DNA of 64,000 nucleotides, from positions 994,501 through 1,058,500 of the forward strand of contig JASJOG010000042.1 in assembly GCA_030142905.1 (NCBI GenBank). The letters are read 5' to 3'. Positions 12,778 through 23,500 of the stretch are shown in pieces. The notes below the pieces were generated by a model. The model made no database searches. It was given only the letters and a program-made list of their open reading frames with translations, and was not told where the DNA came from. This DNA is from Heliopora coerulea. Taxonomy: Eukaryota > Cnidaria > Anthozoa > Scleralcyonacea > Helioporidae. The position numbers and the translations under genes were made by a program. Each line of letters begins with the position of its first letter. The stretch's first letter is position 1.

Positions 12778-13849
12778 TTAACATTGAACCCCACTTCAGT
12801 GCATTGGCCAGTTACCATTAGCTGCCGAGTACAAATTGCAAAACACGAGGTTTACAAGCTGCTAATTTATACCAGATTAAGCTTGTGGGGGCCCTGGGGC
12901 ACTTTTAGGTTTGGGGAGGGCCCCTTGGTGGACACCACAACATCATAATATATTTACCCTACAACAAATGTTTTTACCATACTTTGGCTGGGCATGGAAT
13001 CTTAGATCGACAATCAAAACCGTACGTGGAAATTGAGATTGAAAACAAACCGACGGACCAATGGACCGATGAAATGACCAACGGATTCTATTATATAATC
13101 TTTTTGATTTTTATCACAGGGTAAATTTAACATAAATGTCGTATACTGCAATGAAATGGAAATATCCATGCTTCACCAACGACAATTCTCGCAAACGGCG
13201 ACGAGTAAGTCGGCAACGTAAAATAAATTTCAACCAGTATTAAAAAGCACAAACCCTACTAGAGAAATGCAATAGACGGATGGCATTGCCAGCCAGGTCA
13301 TATAATATTAACATGACATTGCAGTATCTATAGCCTCCAAGTAGATCGATTTCTTCCTTGTTTTGGCTGCAGAAAATTCAATGAGAATTTCACCCACGTC
13401 CTGTGTTTGCAAGACATCAATCTCCCAGTCTGTTAGAAGAATTGTAAAATTTACCAACCTTTGTTGGCTCGACTGAAGTTCATGATGGCATCCAGGTGAG
13501 ATGCCATGGCTGGCTGATTTAGAAACTCATTTATTGTTATCGACTCCTTAACAGTGGAGTTTGTTTTTCTTCTGTTTGCTATCGTTTCTACGCTACATTT
13601 GCATATTCGCGTGTCCGGCGCTTGAGCCTATCACGTGCAAGGCCTGTCGAACTGCTCATGTTCGTAAACAACTCGTCTTCACTCAACCGTTTTAACTGTT
13701 TTCCCAAAGCATAACGTCTGACTGTATGCATGTTGTTGTAGCGCACTGGTGTTGCCAGCTGTCGATCACGAAGTGCCATTTCAGAATACGAAAATTTTTT
13801 TGTTGAAAGCATAACGTGTAAACGCAGTTTGAACATTCTCAATATTATT

Positions 13850-14025
13850 GTTATTATTATTATTGTTATTATTATTATTGTTATTATTATTATTGTTATT
13901 ATTACAACTTGCACACCACCCAACTAAGGACAGTGGAATGGGTTGAGACCCGTTCCACTGTCCTTAGTTGCCTGCTACGGGCTCCCAGCATCTCGCCCGG
14001 TAAGGCCGCACCAGACACGGCAATA

Positions 14026-14063
<38 letters not shown>

Positions 14064-14065
14064 AG
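13850..14065. repeat. ATT microsatellites around a hairpin
   Basis: ATT/GTT runs at 13850-13905 and 14025-14065 flank a 50-bp hairpin at 13921-13970, whose 22-nt arms (CAACTAAGGACAGTGGAA and its complement) have one mismatch and a 6-nt loop. Confidence 0.85.
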
Positions 14066-15082
14066 CTATCGTAATTGTGATTGCTATATATATTGTTGTT
14101 GTTCTTGTTGCTGTTATAAATTTTATTATTATTATTGATTTGTGAAGGCCGTACATGTGGGGGCCTCTTATTTGTGGGAGGGCCCTGGGCACGTGTCCCA
14201 AGTGCCGTGCTAATGACCTTTTAATGCTAAGTGTCCGATATATCGGGCATCTGGAACAATAAGCAAGTCAAAGAGCAAAGCAAAGACAAATAGAGAATTA
14301 GAAAACAAAAGGAAAAATTGAGGCATCGTTACGTTAAATAACTTTGTCAGTTACTCCAATATAAGAATATAACGTGCTTCATTGAAAGTGATATCGGGCA
14401 CAGCTCTTGGCAACTGTGTTCAGATTACCTGTGGAGTTTGTTTTGAAATGTGAGTTTTCCTTCATCATCGGTTCTATCAAAGAGGCTATCAGTAAATGCC
14501 GGCCCTGAATCATCAGGGATTATCATGAATCTGTTCGCTGTAGCTGTCACGTTTTTCAACAACAGTTAAGTACAGCTATGTAGTGTTAGTCGTTCACTTA
14601 AAGCATCACATTATTTTTGGGAAAAACTACGTCATGAGGGAAAATAAAATAGTTAAAAATCGAGAAATACAGTCAAACTTTTATAAACTAAAATAATCAA
14701 CTAGACATATCATATATACATATAACAACATAAAGCCATCTTCCTCCGACGTTTATCATAGACAAACCAATCAAAGAGAACTTTATTGAAAACTTACCAT
14801 CTAAGTTTCGAGAACCTGTCCATTATCAAGACACGTATGTACCAAACTTGAAGGTTTCCAATAATACAAATCTAACCTAATCAAATATTAAAACAAATTT
14901 AGAAAATCTCTCTAAACTTTAGATCATTTGGGATCGACAAGTTCAGTTTGTATGCCTAATATCCTTCTCATCTCGTTGGTTCGTTAACATTCATTTTATC
15001 TTCTAATCCCATGCGACCTTTTCAAAATAATGCGCATATATATGTTCCCTCGATACTCCCATTCGTCCATTGGCATGCCTAC

Positions 15083-15528
15083 AGCCCTAGCCAAACGAAT
15101 GCAACATAGCGATTCAACATCATTAAACATTGTTGAATGCCATATTTTGAACTTGTTTGGCCTCCGTGCTACATCATGGTTCTTGATGTTGTACGATGTT
15201 GAACGAAGTCTGACTTCCATCAAACACTTAATGCAACATCGTTCCACATTTCTTTAGTTCTCACGTGTGAACAACAAAGTTGCACTTGTTTGGCCGCGCA
15301 CTTCAACACTGCTGCATTCGCGCACGCGCTGCAAGTCATCTCTCAGGCAAGGGCAAGAGGTAGAGTGACCTAAAATTAGGAATCATTATTCCTCCCAGAT
15401 CTCTAATCACTACAATTCGAGTCTGCACCGCACAACATGTCGCATTCGTTTGCCCACGCAGTCCACACCCATCCAAAAAAGTTGAATTCAACAATGTTGA
15501 ACGATGCTGCATTCGTTTGGCCAGGGCT
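15083..15528. mobile_element. MITE with AGCCCTRGCCAAACG inverted ends
   Basis: The left end AGCCCTAGCCAAACGAATGC is matched by the right end GCATTCGTTTGGCCAGGGCT. The flanks are TAC on the left and TAA on the right, suggesting a decayed 3-bp target duplication. Inner copies of CAACATTGTTGAA extend the inverted homology. No coding capacity. Confidence 0.75.
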
Positions 15529-16432
15529 TAAATGTACTGCTTTCATGATTTTTAACCCTTCTTCGCAAAGACGTTATAGTACTCCCAGCATAGAACTTCT
15601 GACAAGAATCGCGAAAAGGTTATTTAAACCACTCCCTGCGAATCACTGTCAAACGAAAAATTTATAAAAATATTTTCGACTACTCCCAGATTCACCGCCC
15701 TCTTCAACAAAACTGAAAAATATTTAAAAGCAACCTGCCATACTTCTTCATCCCTTTACCCCAATTTTTTTTTCATTACCAACTTTAGATCTAACTACAC
15801 AATCTTTGAGGTTTCTCGATCGTCAATATATGCCTCCAATAGTCTTTCATAAGAAAAATTCATTATGTTTTGAGATTTTTTAACTGGGTAAAAATGCATT
15901 GACAGGACAACCATGCTGGCTATTGATAGGAAGGTCAGTTTGATATTTTTAACAAGTTGTTACACCACTGAGTGCGTCACAATTTTGTACCAATATCGTC
16001 ATCATGACTAAACAAAACTCTTGGCCACGTAGCTCACGGGGTGCAGCACAATATTCTCCACGATGTTCACCACAGTACTGTTCACAGTAGTAAATAACTG
16101 CAATAAAATTCTACGTTTTTACACTTGAGCATGTACGATGCGTACATAATAAAGGCGATGTGTACATAACAAATATCGTTCGCCTGAATAACACCAGTAC
16201 TGGACTTGGAAAAGTCCCGATGACTCAGAAGTATATTTAGAGGATTATAACGTCAGGAAATGGCAGGTTCCCCTTATACATCTACTGAATACAACTAGTA
16301 GAATGCCTTTCGAAATTTTGTTTGTAATGTTAATCGGAGCAATTGTCATTCCATATTCGCTTTGTGAATTCAATGTTTGCATGAAAATGAATAAACCGCA
16401 AAGTGTTCTGGTAGGTGTGCTCAGCTGACGTA

Positions 16433-16572
16433 GTAAGGGGAACCGGCTATGACAACAGTTCGATGTGGACCATTGATTGCAGAAGTTCATCGAATTTGTC
16501 ATGTAAGGGGAACCGGCTATGGCAACAGTTCGATGTGGACCATTGATTGCAGAAGTTCATCGAATTTGTCAT
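16433..16572. repeat. 70-bp tandem duplication
   Basis: 16433-16502 and 16503-16572 are identical except GACAAC/GGCAAC. A very recent local duplication 460 bp upstream of first exon B. Confidence 0.9.
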
Positions 16573-16772
16573 GTAAATAATTAATTTCCTAAGTCCCTTA
16601 GGGAAACAAACTCATAATCTTCAGATGGCCTATAAGACAATCCAACACCATTATGATCACACAGCTGTTTTGCCGGGTATCAAGTACTTATATATTTTTC
16701 ACTCAGCAGGCAAATGGGGCAATTTCAGCATGAAATTAACCTCTACGTAAATAGGTGTTAATACACAGTTTG

Positions 16773-16815
16773 AAACGCCCATGTTTATTTGGCTGAATTT
16801 GGGTACGTTATATAG
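16773..16815 (+). promoter_or_regulatory. candidate promoter block of first exon B
   Basis: AAACGCCCATGTTTATTTGG and the following bases recur almost unchanged at 19740, upstream of first exon C. A TATA-like TTATATAG lies at 16808-16815. It stands about 220 bp before the B start codon. The conserved spacing relative to two homologous first exons suggests a promoter or 5' leader that was duplicated with them; this is inference. Confidence 0.4.
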
Positions 16816-17033
16816 CCCTGCATGGTAAAGACTGCATAACTTCACTTCAGCGTGACTGAGATGGTTAGAATGCTACAGGTAAAGAAACGTCATCTTACAG
16901 TTAGATCTGGATCCCACGCACATTATATGTGAAAACAGTATCATATTACCCAAGGGTACACTTCTTTGTTTCGGTCTCATTTTTATTCGTCTATCAATCG
17001 AAAACCTCGGGATTTCAAGAAAAATTGTCAAAG

Positions 17034-17385
17034 ATGAACGATGAGCAAAATTGTATTAAACCAGCGCTTAGTTCGGATGAAGGAAAGCCGTCAGTAAACA
17101 ATGGCAAGGTCCCGGAGAGAAATAAAATGGCTTTAAAAACTACCGTAGTTTCCGTGTCTGATAATGATGGATCAGATTGTGCCAAATGGAAGACGGAGAA
17201 AGTTGAAGAAGTTGTGTGCAATGGCTTTCACATCATACTAGCTGTGGCTTTAGTCACAGTTGCAATCGCTTTTACCGTAATCCTTGCTTTATACATCAGA
17301 GAAAAACGGGATTCACTTGCTTCAGATTCGCTTGTGACCTCAAACAAAACATGTTTTCAAGAAGGATGTATCTCAAGCGCTGCAG
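17034..17385 (+). CDS. M13 peptidase first exon B (tail + membrane anchor)
   Basis: 117 codons plus one base, ending GCA-G|GTAAAA (phase 1). The start MNDEQNC follows GTCAAAG, a context shared with copy C. Order of parts: acidic/basic cytosolic tail of about 70 residues containing [14 protein letters not shown]; a cysteine-glycine-phenylalanine boundary (CNGFH); an anchor starting IILAVALVTVAIAF; a stalk; then C-FQEG-C and I-S-S-A-A-G. It joins in frame to the exon at 23121, predicting a 783-residue protein. The open frame runs upstream to 16929, but the alignment with C favours 17034. Copies B and C match in about 30 bp of leader and in the downstream intron, so they duplicated as a block. 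Confidence 0.85.
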
Positions 17386-19739
17386 GTAAAATAAGTACGG
17401 AAGACTTTTATGCTTTTATTTAAATGTGCAGCACTATTTACCCTCTCCAGGCTTCCAAGATATATTTTTTGTTTCATTCAGTAATTTTTATACTGAACAA
17501 ATTAATATTTAGATTTACTAAATTATAAAAGAATACTTAGATCAGTTTACTGTTATATTATCTTTTCTAACGCTATCTTTCTATCTTTTCTAATTTTCTA
17601 ATGAATGTCAACAATACGTTGGTTAAAGGATTAGTTCCATCCCAATTTTTCGAAAGATTCACGTGAGTCAAAGGGATATTTGGTTACACCAAGCATTTAA
17701 TCAAATTTCAGAGGGTAGTAAAAACATATTATGTAAGCTATGATTTAGAGAAGGTGCGCTTCTTTCATGAATTATGAGTACGCAAATTTAGTCACGGACC
17801 TCATTGAGTCGTCTGCTTATGATAATGACTGTTTTGAAATACTGAAAAATGTCGTTTGCATGCCTGATCGAAATCTCGATGACATCGATAGATTTTTGTA
17901 TTATGACATCTTGGTTTAGAAACTGACACTGCCTGCAGTGAATCCATGTGTCATGCGAATGACTCATGAGCGGCACGAAATATATTTTTTAGTTTTTCAC
18001 TGATTGTTTTAATGGATCTCATTGCTTTTTTTGCACACTCGCACAACTGAAGAAAGTGATGGGACTAAATACATATACGTTGTGGATGAGAGCACCGACA
18101 ATTGCTCTGTTTATTGTTTAAATTCAAGAATTGTTTGCATTGTACATGTATAGGTGTTTGTTTATACAGATAACTTGGATAAGAAGCGAGCCTAAACTGG
18201 GCGTTCAACTACGCGCGAGTTTAGGTGTTTGACACCCCAAACGTTTGAAAACACTGACTTTTTCGGGGAAGTTTTTCTAAGCGTTAACTAGCAATTTATC
18301 GACCAACTTCTTGTGATATTTATGGAAGAGGATTTCAAAGGAAATTAACAATTAGAACACCTATCCAATAACTATGCAGCCTCATTCGGCTACCCAATTG
18401 ATTAACGGATTGCAAATCATGAGAACAAATTAGCTTCGTTGCTAAGGCTTGGAGACAGGGTTTGAAAGTGATGCAGGCTCATTACATGTTAGAATCCACC
18501 GGCCATGCGTTATAGAATTTTTTTAACCACCATCGTCTTTTCCGGGCAAATTCCATTTCGTCGGGAAAAATTTCTCTCACACCTTAATGTTCGTACCCAG
18601 CAAATGCCCATGATCATATCACACCTATCTGACAAACGTAGTCTGCAGATTTTGAGAACCATGCAGCAAAATATAACCAAATTTGTTTATTTATTAAACA
18701 AGTCTCAAGATATATAACTTTTTATAATGGACTCAACAAAATTAACGTAAGATCAGTGATAGCTGTTATGATAGCTTGCTATCACAATGGTTAACAAAAC
18801 TGAACAAACTACAATATAAATCTTAGAGTTTGTTCGATGGAGTTAGTCACTGTCAACATTTTTATAGAAAATATCTATCGTGATTATTCTAATACAAGAA
18901 CAGAATTCCAGATTAAGGGTCCTCGTTTTACAAAGATTTCTTTATATTTTATCGCTGCGTGTTTTCGTTAGATGCAAACTTATTTCATCGACCGTTTGAC
19001 CTTTCTAGTGGGAGTGCCTTGGTGGGACTTCAACAAATTTTGGGTGCCAACAGCTAGTACAAATATTAGGGAGTACTTCTCTAACACTCAAATATATCAC
19101 CTTCTACACCTGTAATTGTGGAAATGTCTAACTTTATACTGGTTAATTGATGATTACATTACTCTACAAGTTCGAGTGGCCTCTGGAGGTGGCCCAGTAA
19201 TTTTTTGGGGCGTCTCCAGACAATCCTGATAGTTAAGCCACTGTTCGGAGATTATAGAAAGCAAAAATTTAGGCATTCTTAGTATAACATCCTTTTCTGC
19301 AAAACGAGGCTATGATGGCCAATTTGTAAGAATGTCCGTTGTTATTGTTCACAACGCATTATAGTTAGCCTATTTAGACTCTTTTTTTCAAATGCAATTC
19401 AAAAAAGTCACTCGCTATTGTCATCGTGAGGTATACATCACACTCATGCAAGCTTCGAGGAAGAACTGTGGCGAATCATAAGCAGAAATCCTGCTGCATA
19501 ACATGTTATTGCATATATCAGGATGACAATCACGAGACAAAAAATCTTACTGGTAACAACCATTTACGAAACTAGTGAGACTAATTAACGTGCGCATAAG
19601 AGATTACTTAATCAGTTTCCATTCTTACGTAAGACTTTATATAGTTCTTAATCATACTCACTTACACAACGAGCGATTGGATGAATTTGATCAAGAGATG
19701 AGCTACTTCACAAACGCATGCAAAATAATGCTCGGTTCC

Positions 19740-19775
19740 AAACGCCCAAGTTTATTCGGCTGAATTCGGATATAC
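19740..19775 (+). promoter_or_regulatory. candidate promoter block of first exon C
   Basis: AAACGCCCAAGTTTATTCGG and the next bases match the block upstream of B with few changes. It is about 200 bp further from its start codon than in B, and the extra length corresponds to the inserted transposon-like sequence at about 19830-20090. Confidence 0.4.
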
Positions 19776-19899
19776 TCTACGATACCAATAAAAATTGGAT
19801 AACGATAGTAGAAACTTAGTCGAATACTATTGCAAATGCTGCATTCTGATTGGTTACGCTATTCGCTATCTATTCGTCGATAGATAGCGAGTAGCGAAA

Positions 19900-20013
19900 A
19901 TGGCTTCCACCTCTCGTTTTTGTGAAGTTTCTGAAGACGAGATAGAATGCTTACTTGAAAGTGCAATCCCAGAGAAGACGAAAAATGTTCTTTGCAAAGT
20001 GTGTTTCTACTAA
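19900..20013 (+). pseudogene. Crypton/KIAA1958-like N-terminal fragment
   Basis: A 37-codon frame starts MASTSRFCEVSEDEIECLL, contains PEKTKN and stops at 20011-20013. The pattern R-F-x-x-V/L-S/T-E-x-E-I/L-x-x-L-L...N-T-K-K is the N-terminus of KIAA1958-like tyrosine-recombinase proteins (Crypton-derived), abundant in cnidarian genomes. Here only the start remains. The DNA in front (CTGATTGG...GATAGATAGCGAGTAGCG) resembles sequence at 47725-47785. Family assignment is from memory of the motif; no search was made. Confidence 0.5.
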
Positions 20014-20205
20014 AACAATTAGATTATTCGCTCTGAATAATCTAATTGTTGATTATAACGATAATCTGCGTTCTCATGCTCACCCATAGAGTTTAACAAA
20101 ACTATATTACCAGGTGGTTTAATCTTTTGTTCAAGCCTGTCAATTTTTCATCCTCCCAAAAACCCCGCAACGCCAAAGTCAGGTTTTGAAAAGAAATCAT
20201 CAAAG

Positions 20206-20551
20206 ATGAGTGATAAGGAAATATATGTCAATACAGCTTTTTGCTCAGACGATCGAAAGCTGTCGGGAAACAAAAATGTTGAGGATACTGAGAAAAACAA
20301 AATGGCTTTAAAAACTACCGTGGTTTCCCTGCCGGACGCCAATGGATCGGTTGGTGTCAGGAAGAATACCGAGGAACTCAACGTAACTGAATGTAACGGA
20401 TTTCACCTAATCCTAGCGGTAGCTTTGGTCTCAGTTGTAATAGCTTTTGCTGTAATTCTCGCATTTTACGTTGAAGAAATACGGAAATCTGATTCTTCAC
20501 CGACATCACACAAAACATGTTTTGAAGAAGAATGCATTTCAAGCGCTGCAG
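20206..20551 (+). CDS. M13 peptidase first exon C (tail + membrane anchor)
   Basis: 115 codons plus one base, ending GCA-G|GTAAAA (phase 1). The start [10 protein letters not shown] follows ATCAAAG. The cytosolic tail of about 70 residues carries [14 protein letters not shown]; then ECNGFH, an anchor starting [20 protein letters not shown], a charged stalk and C-FEEE-C with I-S-S-A-A-G. It is the first exon nearest to the shared body (2.6 kb upstream of 23121) and the default choice for gene 1, giving 781 residues. There is no signal peptide; the single anchor and downstream cysteines indicate type II topology, N-terminus inside. Confidence 0.88.
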
Positions 20552-23500
20552 GTAAAATCACAAAGTTTGACTTTTGTCCAATTATGCAAATCTTCAAATA
20601 CCGTATAAAGCTGCTCATCTTCGCGAAACGTCCAAACCATATTTTTTCCTTGCTTCATTGAGTGGCTTTCAAGTAAAACAAATTAGTGTTTAGATTTAGC
20701 AAATTGTTAAAGAATGTTCGAAATGGTTTGCTGTCAGATGACGATTCAACGCTAATGAATGTCGCGCGTGGATATTTACTTGACACATATACAGGATTAT
20801 TTGGCCCATGCAATTTGTCGAACAGATCGCGGATATTTAAATAAGAGTTATTATCAATCAGTCAATTAAATACATTACATTATAGAGGATAAACTCCGCA
20901 TATGTTTCTGGATTATATGAGTAAACAAATTTCGTGACATAGATTGTCAACTGGATTCGTCGAAATACTCATTCCCCAATCGGGAGTAGCCTTTTGAAAT
21001 CGTGATATAGTGACAAAGTCGAAATCATTTGCCAGGCATGACACCTGAGGTCGGAAAATTCTGCGATTACACGCGTATCATTCGAACGACCGACGCTCAG
21101 CCAAAGCTTTATTTTTTTTTTTTTACGAACTGTATCTGTAGTGCATGGCCCAAATTTGTAGGCCAGAGACATATCTTGTATAAATATTTATAGCAAGATA
21201 CCTCGTAAACTGATGGAAGGAATATGCTTCATCGCATTGTATTGAAGGAACTCAATACGTAAAACATCAATGAACGAATTGAAACAAAATCCAACTGAGA
21301 GACTACGAGAATTGCGTTAACATAGATTGTGTTGTGTTTGTGGTAGCTTGGTAATTATGTTTTTCAATACGCACGCTCTCGAGCTGTTCTCTCAGAAAAA
21401 CTTTCCGAGTCCCTGACGGGAATCGAACCCGTAATCTTCTGATCGCCAGTGAGACGCTCTATTTCCGGTGAGACGTTCGATTCCCGTCAGGGACTCAGAA
21501 AGTTTTTGTGAGAGAACAGCTTGAGAGCGTGCGTATTGAAAAACATAGATTGTGTTACTATGAATTTTGCGTCAACATCATTGTATCAAAGTCTTTCAAA
21601 ATTCCCATCCCCCTGAATGACGTACTTGAATTATTTGCAAGCAACCGTCGGCATGGCATTTTGGTCGCCCATGCTGACTAACATTGCTGGAAAACTTAAT
21701 CCGTCCTTTTTAAGACGTTGTTGATAGAAGCAAACATCAGAAATATATGTTTGATTGGGTTCCATTAGGTCGAAGGAGTGTTTTATTCGATGTTCATCCT
21801 AGTTTATAGCTCGTCTTACGTGCACAGGTGTGTGGGTGTTATTTCCCACATATTGAAACAGACAACGAGAGTCAAAGGAGAATCATTCGGTGCCTAGTTG
21901 ACAGACAAAGTGTGACGAATCTGATGTGAAGAATGACAGACTTTTCAGAATACATTGGAGAAACAGGATAGTTTCACGTTGTGAACATATATTTAGTTAA
22001 GGTATAATAATCTAACGTGTCTCTAAATAATGAATAATTAAAGTCAAGTAAATAAATGATTATTATAATCACAACAGTTGTTAGTATACTAACTATCTCT
22101 GTTTACTAAACTAGTTCCAACAATGTCGATAAAATAAGTCGATAACTTTTTAAATGTAGATTTAGTTTATTATATATATTAAGATTGACTGGTAAAAATA
22201 CTAAAGCGTGTGCCTCTTGCCAGAATTTACGAATAGAAATGGAAAGGAATTATGCAGACCAGAGACCCCTCCAAAGTTGCGAAACACAAGGCAAACCAAA
22301 ATGCCGTACAGGAGTTCTGTAGATAATTAACTGGGTTAAAAGGTTGGTTACATGGGAAAATTTCAGCCCAGCTAGAAAAAAGTCCCGATTACAAGAGATA
22401 TTTCAGCCTGGATGGAAACTAAAATCGAAGTGAACTCAGGCAGGAATTTCTCAGTAACCGTTATTGTTTTCACGTGTGTCAACCCTTTTGTCAGCCCAGG
22501 CTGAAACTTTTTTCATGTAATCCCGAGCTTTGTTTTTCAAGTATTTTATCGGAAGGGCGGGCTGGAATTTTTACCCCGGCTGAAAATCTATTTTTAATGA
22601 CAACTAAAGCCTGATTGACAGCTGTAAGAATCACCAACAATCGGCATCTATTCTATCTCGACTCTAACTATCCTTACGACTCGTGGAAAAGCCATGATCA
22701 CTTTAATCCTGAAAATCATCGATCCCTGACTACAAATCGGGAATCATCTTTGAAAAAGAAATGATTCCGATCCTTACCATTCTTAATATTCTGGCAAACA
22801 GATCGGTGACCGTCTTGCAATCAGAATCGCCGACGATCAGAGATCCGAAAAAGCCGTAGTCCTTATGATTCTCCGGCGGAGTGTGATCCAGGCTTCAACA
22901 ATTCGTTAATTTTCAGCAGGTATATCCTTCAATTCGTCGCATGTAATTGGTCACGTGCAAGGGCTTTCATAACTGACAAACTTATTTCTAACGCAGGAAA
23001 ACCAGTATTACTGAGCAAATAATAATTGAACATAATTTAATTAAATTCAATTGGGTTTAAGTGAATATCATATCACTTTATCAAAATAAAATCAACCTTA
23101 TGAGTGTTTACCATTTCTAGATCTACTGAGCAACATGAACAGATCTGTTGATCCTTGTGAAGATTTTTTCTCCTTTTCGTGTGGAGGATGGCAGCAAAAA
23201 ACCTTTATGCCCACCTCCGAGACCGAGGTACACGTCTTGTGGAGCCTCACGAATTCCAATAGACAACTCGTCAAAAACCTTCTTGGAGATACAGCAACAA
23301 GAGAGAAATATTCTCTGGTAATTTTTTAAAACTTTCTTTTCATATTCAATAATTTAGCCCTTATTGGTTAATTAAGATGGCATATAAAAAAGTTTTGTTT
23401 GTTATAAAAAGAACAGATATTGGGCAAAAATATTAACGTACGTACTTAACTGTGCACTATCTGTATTACTTGCGATCTTTGCCTTTGCTATAGTCATCCT

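Larger units (their letters stand above)
3317..17033. other. long non-coding stretch between first exons A and B
   Basis: 13.7 kb without a recognised exon, so either first intron of an A-initiated transcript or intergenic. It contains a GTAT microsatellite (about 6510-6660), an 86-bp tandem duplication (8231-8390), a 21-bp minisatellite (10900-11004), a 13-bp CATACATACATAT array (about 11361-11540), MITE-like elements at 12154-12625, 12629-12777 and 15083-15528, an ATT microsatellite with a hairpin (13850-14065) and a 70-bp tandem duplication (16433-16572). Two minus-strand open frames (7311-7664 and 8003-8302) show no recognisable domain. Confidence 0.7.
17386..20205. other. non-coding stretch between first exons B and C
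   Basis: No recognised M13 exon follows B here, so B has no private ectodomain body in this window. The first 150 bp after B (for example CAAATTAATATTTAGATTTA) align with sequence after C. The stretch also holds the candidate C promoter block (19740) and an inserted Crypton-like fragment (19830-20090). Confidence 0.75.
20552..23120. other. intron after first exon C
   Basis: 2.6 kb without coding signal. It contains a tRNA-like foldback insertion with a 14-bp target duplication (21334-21556) and a MITE-like element with CAGCCC.GGCTGAAA motifs (22343-22610). The acceptor TTTCTAG precedes 23121. Confidence 0.8.

Noticed and set aside
13588..14201. Isoleucine-rich open frames on both strands
   Set aside because: Generated by the ATT microsatellites; the KRLSEDELF stretch on the minus strand has no support as a gene.
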